A DNA stretch of 64,000 nt from [Flexibacter] sp. ATCC 35208 (lineage in GTDB: Bacteria; Bacteroidota; Bacteroidia; Chitinophagales; Chitinophagaceae), in assembly GCF_001975825.1 (NCBI RefSeq), contig NZ_MTKN01000036.1, forward strand, positions 1-64,000, given 5' to 3'. The notes under the pieces are model-generated. The model saw only the letters and a program-made list of their open reading frames with translations, was not told the DNA's origin and ran no database searches. The position numbers were made by a program, and so were the translations under genes. Positions 9,236 through 17,565 of this stretch are shown here, piece after piece (within the stretch, counting starts at the first letter, position 1; every line of letters starts with the position of its first letter).

Positions 9236-10978
9236 ATGCATATCAGAGACACACTTACAACTATTACACACACTGGAGCGCAAGTGGATGACCTGGATCT
9301 GCGAACACGTATTATCAAGGTGAATACGATATCGCTGATCATTGGGTTGTTAGTTACTTTTTTTGCATGGTTCTTTTATGCTATTTCGGGGAAAATGGAA
9401 ATCCTTATCGCGGCTTCGCTGGAGGGGTTTGCTTATTTTTCTATTATATGGATAAACAGTAAAGGTAAATATGATCTTGCTGCCCTTTTGGCCCAGTTAA
9501 TTCCCAATATCGCTACACTTTATTTTGGTATCATATTATCGGCTGTGATAGAAGCAAGTCTGCTGGCTATTTTTCTGATTGGTACCAGTTTTCTCATTAT
9601 CAAAGACACGAAGTACAGGATAATATCAGTTGCATTGACCATGGCTGTGGTGATATTACTGCAGGTCAATGATGAGATACATTTGATAACGCCATTGACC
9701 TTTGGTATCACCAATCAGCGTATTATTCACTTCTCTGCTGTTGTAGTTGTATTTAGTCTCAATATACTTATCATCGCATTTTATGTGAACCAGAATGACA
9801 TATTGGTGGCGGAGCTACGGGAAAGAGGGGAAAAGCTGGAAAAGGCCAATGACTACAAGAGCGTGTTCGTGCGGGAAACCAACCACGAAATCCGCGTACC
9901 GCTGAATGCCATTCATTCTATCAGTCAGCTATTAGTCATACAAAGTAAGCAGCAGCAAGAGCTTGCGCCTATCCGTGCTACGGCGGAACACCTGTGTGCG
10001 GCGAGCTATCACGCACTGGAAATTATCAATAATGTACTGGAATTATCAAGGATCGAAGTTGGTAAGATCCATGAGGTATTCCGGGAACCGTTTGATGTCA
10101 AAAACTGGATTGATAATATTGTGATCACCAGTCAGTATATCGCAAGAAATAAAGGGGTGAAAATCGCGCTGGATTACGACAGGCAGCAGATGCCTGCACA
10201 GATCTGCAGTGACAAAGTGAAACTGACACAGATCGTTAACAATATCCTTTTCAACGCCATTAAATTTACGGCTGATAATTCTACTATATTCATCCAGGTG
10301 TCTACCGAAAAGAACATTTGTTATATCCGCATCCAGGATGCGGGTCAGGGTATGGATAAGGAGCAGCTGGAAAAGATCTTCGATCCGTTTTTCACCGGTA
10401 AGAGTGATTTCTCAAATGGTACAGGGTTAGGGTTGCATATTGCGCGTTACCTGGTAAGTTTGCTGGGAGGCGCGATCACAGCGGACAGTTCACCGGGGAA
10501 AGGGACTTTGTTCTGTATTGCCTTCCCGCTGGTGGCCTTTGAAGGGAATAAACCAGCACAACCGGTGATGACGGAAATGCCGCCCCTGCCCTCTTTTACG
10601 AACATCCGCATGATGATAGTGGAAGATGACCAGATGAGTCAGATCTACCTGACGCGTTATTTGTCAAGTCTGGGGTGCCGCCTGCAAACGGCTTCTACCG
10701 GTCAGCAGGCATTGAATGTGATGCAGGAGCAGCCACCGGATATCATACTGCTGGATAGCCATCTGCCAGATATGGATGCACACACGTTACTGAAGCAATT
10801 AAAAATTATACCCCATTTAAAAGATATTCCCGTTATTATCACCACAGGTGATGTATTTGAAGAAGCCAGGGATGCGCTATTGAATGCAGGCGTAGCCGGC
10901 TATGTTACAAAACCCATCGATTTCAATGTACTGACCCAGGAGATCAATAACTGTCTCAAGCTTCCCGCCCTGTTTTAA
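9236..10978 (+). CDS. Membrane-bound hybrid histidine kinase with C-terminal receiver (second paralogue)
   Basis: Same architecture as the kinase at 2827. A short cytoplasmic N-terminus and about six membrane segments (residues ~28-185) lead through a linker helix to the dimerisation domain with H-box ETNHEIRVPLNA (His217). The ATPase has NNILFNAIKFT, DAGQGMD and GTGLGLHI. The terminal receiver has VEDD, phospho-acceptor Asp507 in LLDSHLPDMD and the TKPID lysine. The H-box proline-adjacent Thr is replaced by Val (RVPLN instead of RTPLN), a small departure from consensus that could affect phosphatase activity. No output domain. Two such kinases flanking a peptidase suggest tandem duplication followed by insertion or divergence; the ligand cannot be guessed. 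Confidence 0.9.
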   Translation: MHIRDTLTTITHTGAQVDDLDLRTRIIKVNTISLIIGLLVTFFAWFFYAISGKMEILIAASLEGFAYFSIIWINSKGKYDLAALLAQLIPNIATLYFGIILSAVIEASLLAIFLIGTSFLIIKDTKYRIISVALTMAVVILLQVNDEIHLITPLTFGITNQRIIHFSAVVVVFSLNILIIAFYVNQNDILVAELRERGEKLEKANDYKSVFVRETNHEIRVPLNAIHSISQLLVIQSKQQQELAPIRATAEHLCAASYHALEIINNVLELSRIEVGKIHEVFREPFDVKNWIDNIVITSQYIARNKGVKIALDYDRQQMPAQICSDKVKLTQIVNNILFNAIKFTADNSTIFIQVSTEKNICYIRIQDAGQGMDKEQLEKIFDPFFTGKSDFSNGTGLGLHIARYLVSLLGGAITADSSPGKGTLFCIAFPLVAFEGNKPAQPVMTEMPPLPSFTNIRMMIVEDDQMSQIYLTRYLSSLGCRLQTASTGQQALNVMQEQPPDIILLDSHLPDMDAHTLLKQLKIIPHLKDIPVIITTGDVFEEARDALLNAGVAGYVTKPIDFNVLTQEINNCLKLPALF

Positions 10979-11086
10979 TCTCTCTACTTGCCGTATCTTC
11001 ACGTTATATAATGTTGGTTTACAACCCGTAGTATGCTGTCAAATACTCAGCCTTCACCAGGCTCATAGTCGTTTATGCCGTACTTA

Positions 11087-11094
11087 TACTTTTG
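11087..11094 (+). promoter_or_regulatory. Candidate -7 promoter element for the terpene synthase
   Basis: TACTTTTG fits the Bacteroidota -7 consensus TAnnTTTG and lies about 90 bp before the chosen start codon. I see no good TTTG about 20 bp further upstream, so the call is weak. Confidence 0.35.
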
Positions 11095-11186
11095 AATGTC
11101 TTCTCTTGTGCTACTGCGGAGTTCCGCAGCACTATCAGCAACTAATCCAGGCTTGTTTTTCTTTCACTCATAAAACACACACAAGT

Positions 11187-12161
11187 ATGAAGACTATTAA
11201 CGTTCCGCAGCTTTACTGTCCTTTTGAGTCAAGGATCAGTCCATTTGTAGACAAGGTAGACAGACACACTACCAATTGGCTACACCGATTTCAGCTCCTG
11301 TCAGGGGAGGAATTGTACGGGAAGTACGCGAACTACAAGTTTGCCTGGATGACCTGCAGGACTTATCCGGATGCAGATTACGATTTTCTTTGCGCGGCCA
11401 ACAATCTGAACTCCCTGCTGTTTGTTATGGATGATTTGCTGGACCATGCTTCATCAGAGACCGCAGGTTATAGAACCGCGGATTATGTACAAGGTATCAT
11501 TGGGGGTTTTGTAAATGTATTACGACTCAACAAGCGGGTGCCTGTTTCTGTAAACCCGATCATGGCGGCATTCAGTGACTTTTGGGAAAAGATGCGCCGG
11601 TTGAGCAGTGCCTCCTGGCAATGCCAGTTTACCCTTAGTTTGAAGGCGGTGTTTGAAGCGGGCATGTGGGAGATCGAAAACTCCCGTGCACAGCGGCATC
11701 CGAGTATGTTGCAGTACATGAAAATGCGACCTTATTTTGCGGCGGCCAACCTGGCTACAGATCTGCTGGAAGTAGCTACCAAACAGAATCTGCCCGTTTT
11801 TGTGTTGCAAAATGAAGATTTCCAGCGCCTGGTAGAACTGGCGCGCAGAACCATCTGCTGGTCAAACGACCTTTTCTCGCTCTCTAAGGAATTGGAGCAT
11901 GGGGATGAGCACAATCTGGTAGTAGTTATTGAACACGAAAGAAACATTTCGCTGGAACAGGCCATAGAAGAGACCGCCCGGATACACGACCGGGAGATTG
12001 CACAGTTCAATGAATTAAAGGCACAGTTACCTACTTTTGGTATCAGGATCGATACTGCCATCCAGGACCACCTGGATGCAATGGGCACCATGCTAAGAGG
12101 GTTTATGGACTGGTCAATTTATGACACAGCAAGATATGAGTTCAATTATGTAACGGAATAA
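11187..12161 (+). CDS. Class I terpene synthase (terpene cyclase)
   Basis: A 324-aa all-helical cyclase predicted to ionise a prenyl diphosphate (farnesyl or geranyl) with Mg2+ and cyclise it. The aspartate-rich motif is MDDLLDH and the second metal site is NDLFSLSKELEHG, an intact NSE/DTE motif (N, S and E at the right spacing). An Arg-Tyr pair typical of bacterial terpene synthases appears near the C-terminus (ARYEF). The ATG at 11187 is chosen; earlier in-frame codons add a Cys-rich stretch unlike the family. No prenyltransferase, P450 or other tailoring gene is adjacent, so the product may be released unmodified. A strong terminator follows. Confidence 0.88.
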   Translation: MKTINVPQLYCPFESRISPFVDKVDRHTTNWLHRFQLLSGEELYGKYANYKFAWMTCRTYPDADYDFLCAANNLNSLLFVMDDLLDHASSETAGYRTADYVQGIIGGFVNVLRLNKRVPVSVNPIMAAFSDFWEKMRRLSSASWQCQFTLSLKAVFEAGMWEIENSRAQRHPSMLQYMKMRPYFAAANLATDLLEVATKQNLPVFVLQNEDFQRLVELARRTICWSNDLFSLSKELEHGDEHNLVVVIEHERNISLEQAIEETARIHDREIAQFNELKAQLPTFGIRIDTAIQDHLDAMGTMLRGFMDWSIYDTARYEFNYVTE

Positions 12162-12175
12162 GGTTACACTATTTT

Positions 12176-12205
12176 GCGAAAACCCGCTTCAAAGCGGGTT
12201 TTCGC
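12176..12205 (+). terminator. Rho-independent terminator after the terpene synthase
   Basis: A perfect 12-bp stem GCGAAAACCCGC / GCGGGTTTTCGC with a 6-nt loop. Confidence 0.85.
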
Positions 12206-12303
12206 TATGTTCTGCCCGCTTGATTATCAATATTTTTAAGTTATAGCTAAATTTGTTTTGGGTGATGTTTAATATTATTTTATATATTTAATGTTATTGT
12301 AAC

Positions 12304-12327
12304 GCGGGAATAATAATCCCTTCCCGC
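12304..12327 (+). promoter_or_regulatory. Inverted repeat in the leader of the actin-like gene
   Basis: GCGGGAA and TTCCCGC form a 7-bp perfect stem with a 10-nt loop about 90 bp before the start codon, with no T-run. It may be an operator or a 5'UTR hairpin. The rest of the 12206-12417 gap is AT-rich without a gene. Confidence 0.35.
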
Positions 12328-12417
12328 TATTGTAGCGATTGGTTCCCCTGTTTCCCAGGTTGCCCAGGTATAAAATTTTGTAAACTTTAGAAAGTTTTAA
12401 TCATATAATCCTGCATC

Positions 12418-13473
12418 ATGAAAGTATCTGCTATCAGTTTTCCCAGCGTGTTCGAGTCTGCGTATGGTAACACAGAAAACTCCTCAAAAGACCTGTTGAA
12501 TGGTTTAAAAATCAAAAAAGACGATAACTGGTACATAGTTGGTAACCTCGCCAGAAGAGGCGGCATCAACCCGGGGCGTATTACGAATGCGGCTCCCCAG
12601 GAAGATGACTATGAAATACTCTTCAAAGCCGCGCTGGTTAATGTATTGGACAAGGTGCAACAACCCTTGTCTATCACCATGGGATTTCCATTCTCTACCT
12701 ATAATATTTACAAGGCCGCCGCAGAACAATTCCTGAGTAAAAGACATTTTCTGATAGAATATGATACGCAGACTTTCAACAACAAAGGCACGATCAAAAA
12801 AGGGATGCTGGATATTGAACGTTTTGAAGTGATTCCTGAAATAGTGGGTGGTATTATCGGTTTGAAGAAGACCCTGAATGAGCCTAAGAATGACAACTTT
12901 ATTGCAGTGAGCTTTGGATTTGGTACTATCGAAGGAGGTCTGGCTACCGCCGATGGTTTGATAAACCGTACCTGCTTCAGTTCTCACGGTATCAAATATG
13001 CCATTAACAACCTGGCCCGTGAGCTGAATAAAACATATTACCTGGATATGAAAAATGAGCATCAGCTGGACGATGCTTTCATGAAGGGTTCCATCTTTAC
13101 CAACCGCAAACGCATTGACCTCAAAGAAACGCGTAAAGCCCTGCTGAAGCAGTATTACAAAGAAGTAGTATCTCCGCTGATGCGTAATTATTTCACAGAC
13201 CAGGATTTTGAAACCTGTAGCAAGATCTACCTGATGGGTGGCGGTGCACATTATCGTGAACTGACGGATTGCTTCCTGGAAGAATTTAAGGATTTTATTC
13301 CTGTAGATGTGGCGCCAGATCCTGAAAACCTCGTGAGTATAGGTTACCTTTATAACTCACTGCGTATCTCAGATGATAAGCATCAGCGTAGTGTGGGCCT
13401 GGACCTGGGCAATGCCTCCTCTATCATTTCTGTGTTTGAAGATGAAAATATATCTGCGGTTTCAAAAATATGA
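12418..13473 (+). CDS. ParM-like actin-family ATPase with circularly permuted motifs
   Basis: A 351-aa protein related to ParM/Alp actin-like filament proteins. The adenosine motif is clear (KIYLMGGGAHYRELTD, about residue 275) and is followed by the connect-2-like segment NLVSIGYLYNSL. A phosphate-2-like strand, FIAVSFGFGTIEGG, sits near residue 163 but lacks the usual Asp. The phosphate-1 motif normally found at the very N-terminus is absent there; a good match, SVGLDLGNASS, lies in the last 25 residues. The N-terminus starts directly with SFPSVFES, which in ParM-like proteins follows phosphate-1. A stop codon shortly upstream of the ATG excludes a missed N-terminus. Its 3' end overlaps a bactofilin gene, pointing to a cytoskeletal pair. 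Nucleotide binding and polymerisation are inferred. Confidence 0.75.
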   Translation: MKVSAISFPSVFESAYGNTENSSKDLLNGLKIKKDDNWYIVGNLARRGGINPGRITNAAPQEDDYEILFKAALVNVLDKVQQPLSITMGFPFSTYNIYKAAAEQFLSKRHFLIEYDTQTFNNKGTIKKGMLDIERFEVIPEIVGGIIGLKKTLNEPKNDNFIAVSFGFGTIEGGLATADGLINRTCFSSHGIKYAINNLARELNKTYYLDMKNEHQLDDAFMKGSIFTNRKRIDLKETRKALLKQYYKEVVSPLMRNYFTDQDFETCSKIYLMGGGAHYRELTDCFLEEFKDFIPVDVAPDPENLVSIGYLYNSLRISDDKHQRSVGLDLGNASSIISVFEDENISAVSKI

Positions 13474-13918
13474 TGTGTCTGCAATAATTGAAATACTCAA
13501 AAACGCCTTCCGGAAAGGCATGTTCGTGATACCGAAAGAAGTGTCTGTACAGGGCGCTATCGAATCTCCGATTCCGGGCCGTATAGATGGCACTGTTCGT
13601 GGCGATGTGCGTACAGACGGGTTGCTGACCATAGGCAATACCGCCAGTATAAGAGGTAATGTGTACGCGACAGATCTGATCCACTTCGGCAAAGTATATG
13701 GTGATATCTTTATCACCAATAAGGCGGTGATCAGTAATAAAGCCTATATAAAGGGCGATGTGACGGCATTGATATTGGAGCTGGAAGAAGAAGCTGTAAT
13801 AGAAGGGGCGATCCGAAAACATGTAAATGATCTGGAGAACGCGGTACCCCTGGATACCGAGCCAGAACCGGACCTACCTTTGCCTGTGGAAGAGGAAAAG
13901 CCGACCAGTTGGTTTTAA
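13442..13918 (+). CDS. Bactofilin-family polymer-forming cytoskeletal protein
   Basis: Bactofilins form non-polar filaments from a right-handed beta-helix without nucleotide. The core here is a run of short repeats (IDGTVRGDVRTDG, ASIRGNVYATD, GKVYGDIFITN, AYIKGDVTA, AVIEGAIRK), typical of the DUF583 domain, followed by an acidic proline-rich tail ending TSWF. The chosen ATG overlaps the actin-like gene by 32 bp and gives 158 aa with a 25-residue lead-in; an ATG at 13520 (MFVIPKEV) is an alternative start that would remove it. Translational coupling with the actin-like gene is likely. A strong terminator follows. Confidence 0.87.
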   Translation: MKIYLRFQKYDVSAIIEILKNAFRKGMFVIPKEVSVQGAIESPIPGRIDGTVRGDVRTDGLLTIGNTASIRGNVYATDLIHFGKVYGDIFITNKAVISNKAYIKGDVTALILELEEEAVIEGAIRKHVNDLENAVPLDTEPEPDLPLPVEEEKPTSWF

Positions 13919-14000
13919 AATATTGAAGGGAAGGGGTATCAAAAATAAATAATCCTTCTCAGAATTACTTAAAGGACTACCTATCTTCATTAGGTACCCG

Positions 14001-14032
14001 AACAAAAGGAGGCCGTACGGCCTCCTTTTGTT
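14001..14032. terminator. Bidirectional terminator between bactofilin and OYE genes
   Basis: A perfect palindrome with arms AACAAAAGGAGGCCGT / ACGGCCTCCTTTTGTT lies between convergent genes. Confidence 0.9.
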
Positions 14033-15108
14033 TAATGCCTGGGTTTAGCTCTTTCGTACTGAACCGGCCATTTTAAAGACTCATCTTTTAACTGATGGGC
14101 TGCATGGAGCGGGAAGTAAGGATCTCTTAGTAATTCCCTTGCTAAGAACACCAGGTCAGCCTTGCCTGTACTCACGATCATTTCGGCTTCTTCGGCAGTG
14201 GTGATGAGGCCTACGGCTCCTGTTGGGATGCCGGTTTCTTTCTTTATATGATTAGCAAATTCGGTTTGGTATAATGGGCCTACCGGGATCTTCTGACGGG
14301 TATCGAGGCCACCGGAGGAGGTGTCGATTAAGTGCACGCCAGCATCTTTCAGGATGGCTGCCAGTTTGGTAGATTCTTCCAGGTTCCATCCACCTTCTAC
14401 CCAGTCGGTTGCAGAAATGCGGACCAATAATGGGTTATCCTTTGGCCATACTTCCTGAACAGCGCTCACTATTTCCGTGAGCAGTCGGATCCTGTTTTCA
14501 AAGCTACCGCCATATTCATCGGTCCGGTGGTTACTGAGTGGTGACAGGAACTGGTGCATGAGGTATCCGTGGGCACCGTGAATTTCGATCACTTTAAAGC
14601 CTGCTTTTAGGGTACGTACAGCCGCTGCTTTGAAATCGGCAATCACCTTGTCGATTCCCTCCTTATCGAGTGCTTTGGGCTGTCCGTAGGTGTCAGAAAA
14701 CGGAATGGCGCTGGGGGCCATGATATTTTCCCAACCACCCTGCTCCGCGGGTACCAGTTTCATGCCTTTCCAGGGTTCTGTCGTACTGGCTTTTCTGCCG
14801 GCATGGGCCAGCTGTACACCGGCAATGGCGCCATGGGCGTGGAGGAAATCTACAATCTGTTTTAGCTTTTCGATGTGTTCATCTTTCCAGATGCCCAGGT
14901 CTGCGGGGGAAATGCGGGCTTCCGGCGATACGGCGATCGCTTCTGTGAGGATCAGGCCTGCACCACCTACTGCCCTGCTGCCCAGGTGTACCAGGTGCCA
15001 GTCATTGGCAAAACCGTCTGTGGAGCTGTATTCGCACATAGGACTTACCACAATCCTATTTCTTAATGTAACTGCGCCAATCGTTAGCGGCGTAAATAGT
15101 GCTGCCAT
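14032..15108 (-). CDS. namA: NADPH:flavin oxidoreductase, old yellow enzyme family (YqjM/NamA type)
   Basis: An FMN-dependent ene-reductase of 358 aa, predicted to reduce activated C=C bonds of enones and similar electrophiles in the cytosol. The TIM barrel starts with LFTPLTIGAVTLRNRIVVSPM. The SPMCEYSS motif carries the Cys that tunes FMN redox potential in YqjM-type (thermophilic-like) enzymes. QLAHAGRKAS holds the substrate-binding His pair region, and HGAHGYLMHQFLSP with NHRTDEYGGS are family signatures. It is monocistronic, convergent with bactofilin. The physiological substrate is unknown; detoxification is the usual suggestion. Confidence 0.92.
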   Translation of the reverse strand: MAALFTPLTIGAVTLRNRIVVSPMCEYSSTDGFANDWHLVHLGSRAVGGAGLILTEAIAVSPEARISPADLGIWKDEHIEKLKQIVDFLHAHGAIAGVQLAHAGRKASTTEPWKGMKLVPAEQGGWENIMAPSAIPFSDTYGQPKALDKEGIDKVIADFKAAAVRTLKAGFKVIEIHGAHGYLMHQFLSPLSNHRTDEYGGSFENRIRLLTEIVSAVQEVWPKDNPLLVRISATDWVEGGWNLEESTKLAAILKDAGVHLIDTSSGGLDTRQKIPVGPLYQTEFANHIKKETGIPTGAVGLITTAEEAEMIVSTGKADLVFLARELLRDPYFPLHAAHQLKDESLKWPVQYERAKPRH

Positions 15109-15236
15109 AATATTGCTCTTCTTTAGATCTGTAATTTAAATAGAAACGATTTAAAATAGCGGGATCAATGACTAAGGAAACCCGGGAATTCTATAAAGAT
15201 AATTTCAAGAGGGAATGTAATCCTTATGAAAAACAA

Positions 15237-15265
15237 ATATCCCGGCCTTTGGGGGCCGGGATATT
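15237..15265 (-). terminator. Rho-independent terminator after the cold-shock gene
   Basis: A 12-bp stem AATATCCCGGCC / GGCCGGGATATT with a short loop, followed on the minus strand by a T-rich run. Confidence 0.85.
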
Positions 15266-15290
15266 CCTTTCAGTGTATGAAAAAGCAAGC

Positions 15291-15494
15291 TTAGTCGATA
15301 CGTCTAACGTTAACTGCGTTTAATCCTTTTCTACCTTCCTGCACTTCGAACTCCACGCGGTCGTCAGCCTGGATCTCATGGATTAAACCGTTTACGTGAA
15401 CAAAAGTCTCTTTATTGGATTCATCATGTTTAATGAAGCCGTAGCCTTTTGTCTCGTTAAAGAACTTTACAGTTCCTTGAAATTTGTTTGTCAT
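15291..15494 (-). CDS. Cold-shock-domain RNA chaperone
   Basis: A 67-aa single-domain CSD protein. RNP1 is KGYGFI and RNP2 is ETFVHV, with the usual GTVKFFNETKG opening. It binds single-stranded RNA or DNA and melts RNA structure. It has its own AT-rich leader and terminator, so it is monocistronic. Regulation by cold cannot be read from the sequence. Confidence 0.93.
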   Translation of the reverse strand: MTNKFQGTVKFFNETKGYGFIKHDESNKETFVHVNGLIHEIQADDRVEFEVQEGRKGLNAVNVRRID

Positions 15495-15566
15495 TTGAAA
15501 AAATTAAAAATTTGTAAAGGATAAAGGTAGTTCTTTCAGATACGCGGACCAAATATTAATTTTCAA

Positions 15567-16670
15567 TTATTTACCAAGTGCCACATTTATATCCTTGTAC
15601 ATTACTCTGAAACAGCGGCTGGTACTCATCAAAGTATCATTGGGTACTTTTCGGCCGTAATACTCGTCCATAAAGGATTCTGCGTTGGACCAGACGGTCT
15701 GCATCATACCCTGATAACGGTCTTTCATTTCGGGTGTAGCAGCATTTCTAAATTCTATCATATCTTTTAGTTGTTGCTGGGCAAATGCTGGTTTTCTCCA
15801 TGGACAGGTAATAATATTGAGGCCTTTGATGGCAAAATAAGCCGGTGTTTTCTCCGGACGATCGTAATGCCAGTCACAGATCATCACGTCTTTTGGGATC
15901 AGGTCTATGGCGCGGTAGGTATTGTTCATACTGGCCTCCCACATGCCCAGACCGGTCGTTTTGCCATCCAGCAGGCGATCGCCCCATATCCATAACTGGC
16001 GGCCCTTTTCTGCCAGGTGGTTGCGCAGTGTGGATACTTCGCCGGCAAAGAGTTCGGCCTTGTCCCTGCCACCGCAACGGGGGCATTTCTCCTCTCCTAT
16101 ATAGAATACTTCGTCCATGCCCGCATGAAAGGCGGTGGTTTCGAATACATCACAGAGTTCGTCTATGATATCGAAAACGACCTTGTGCAGCCCCGGCGCC
16201 AGTGGACAATAGCTTTTACAATAGAGACCGTCGGGGTTTGGCCATACATATTTCTCAGGCATTTTTACCCAGGGTGTTTCGTCAAACTGCGGGTATTTTA
16301 CAAGAAGGGCATTGACCTCTCCTGCCCAGGATTGATGGCCTAACAGGTTGAACTGTGGAATTAAACGAATGTGATTTTTCTTACATACAGCTACCACCAT
16401 TTTGATGTCGGCTTTGGTCAGAGCGTTTCCGGTGCGGAATTCCGGGTGGCTTTCGTATTGGTAATTGTAGTCGATGCGGAGGACCAGGGTATTCACCTTG
16501 CGGGGTGCCAGTTCCTGGTCGATGAATTGAATGAATTCGTTCAGGCCAGCTGGTGAGGGCGCCCCGATGCAGAAACCGCGAACGGGGAGAATGCTGTCTG
16601 GCGGAGTTTGAGAATAGGAAACGTGTCCTATAACGCAGCATAACAGGGTAAAGAAGATGACGTTTTTCAT
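15567..16670 (-). CDS. Secreted GH20-like glycoside hydrolase
   Basis: A 367-aa exported TIM-barrel protein. The signal peptide ends HVSYSQ when the ATG at 16670 is used; a further ATG five codons upstream is less natural. The GH20 active-site signature HxGxDE is present as FHAGMDEVF (family form H-x-G-G-DE), giving the Asp-Glu pair used in substrate-assisted cleavage of N-acetylhexosaminides. LIPQFNLLGHQSW matches the barrel strand preceding it. It lacks the separate N-terminal domain of most GH20 beta-hexosaminidases. A KCPRCGG cysteine pair lies just after the catalytic Glu. It sits downstream of the B12 operon but after an 80-bp gap, so probably has its own promoter. Substrate is inferred only from family. 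Confidence 0.78.
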   Translation of the reverse strand: MKNVIFFTLLCCVIGHVSYSQTPPDSILPVRGFCIGAPSPAGLNEFIQFIDQELAPRKVNTLVLRIDYNYQYESHPEFRTGNALTKADIKMVVAVCKKNHIRLIPQFNLLGHQSWAGEVNALLVKYPQFDETPWVKMPEKYVWPNPDGLYCKSYCPLAPGLHKVVFDIIDELCDVFETTAFHAGMDEVFYIGEEKCPRCGGRDKAELFAGEVSTLRNHLAEKGRQLWIWGDRLLDGKTTGLGMWEASMNNTYRAIDLIPKDVMICDWHYDRPEKTPAYFAIKGLNIITCPWRKPAFAQQQLKDMIEFRNAATPEMKDRYQGMMQTVWSNAESFMDEYYGRKVPNDTLMSTSRCFRVMYKDINVALGK

Positions 16671-16752
16671 ATTGATAAAATACAAAATAGTCTTATCTCC
16701 GATAAAGAAATTACACCAACGGAAAGGCTGGAAACATAAATTACAGATTTTG

Positions 16753-17562
16753 TTACATTTTCAGGTCAATCGCTCCTCTTATTTCGGTAGAGATCTCTCC
16801 TATCGTTGCATTGCCCTTGCTATTCTGTCCTGTATATACCTTTACGAAACTGACCGAAGACAAGGTGACCTTATTTCCATTATCATCCACTGCATCGGCA
16901 ATATCAAAGCTATTATACCCACTGGTGCCATAGTCACTGGTCCAGTTATCCGCATAGCCATACGCAAACCCGGTATTGATATATAGCCCGGCACTATCCT
17001 TCAGGGTAGCTGGTAGTTTCATGCCTGTAAAAGACATGGAATCCCGTGCGGAGATAAAGGACGGATAATATACCTGCGTATGATATACATTGATTGAGAC
17101 GGTGCCTGAGTCACCCTGGTTGTCTTTCCACTTTACATCTGCATAGCCACCGGGATTATAGTAAGTGATTTTGTAGTTCTTTACGGCATTGGTATATTGA
17201 TCACCTGCTATTGTATACCAGGCATCATCCGGTAATCCATTTCCATTTACATCCTGACTTACCATTACGATACCTGGTTCTGACAGGCTTTCGATGGTAT
17301 TGCTATAGATGCCGAATTTTGACACGCCATGATCAAATCCGAATACGACATAGCCTCCAAATGCACCCAGGGTAAGCACATTTTCTGTACTACCTACCAG
17401 CTTTTGCGCAGCTGCGCTATCCCCGATACTTGTATTTACAAACTGGCCGGGGGCGGGTTTGTATTCAAATACTGTGCTGATGTATTTACTGGTCGTGTTT
17501 GTGCCTGTGTTTTCTTTTTTACATGCAGTAAAAGCTAATAATATAAATAACCACTTCTTCAT
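16753..17562 (-). CDS. Surface lipoprotein of the B12 uptake operon
   Basis: A 269-aa lipoprotein: the lipobox is LLAFTAC with Cys14 as the lipidated residue. The mature part is beta-rich and has a calcium-loop-like segment DVNGNGLPDDAW. Similar proteins annotated only as 'cell surface protein' occur in Bacteroidota cobalamin loci. As the last of four closely packed genes behind a cobalamin riboswitch (3-bp gap to the preceding gene), it probably binds or delivers corrinoids at the cell surface. That role is inferred from context, and the specific family (for example BtuH-like) is not established. Confidence 0.75.
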   Translation of the reverse strand: MKKWLFILLAFTACKKENTGTNTTSKYISTVFEYKPAPGQFVNTSIGDSAAAQKLVGSTENVLTLGAFGGYVVFGFDHGVSKFGIYSNTIESLSEPGIVMVSQDVNGNGLPDDAWYTIAGDQYTNAVKNYKITYYNPGGYADVKWKDNQGDSGTVSINVYHTQVYYPSFISARDSMSFTGMKLPATLKDSAGLYINTGFAYGYADNWTSDYGTSGYNSFDIADAVDDNGNKVTLSSVSFVKVYTGQNSKGNATIGEISTEIRGAIDLKM

Positions 17563-17565
17563 AAA

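Noticed and set aside
12505..13251. 248-aa minus-strand open frame inside the actin-like gene
   Set aside because: It lies wholly opposite a gene with family motifs and has low-complexity, non-protein-like composition.
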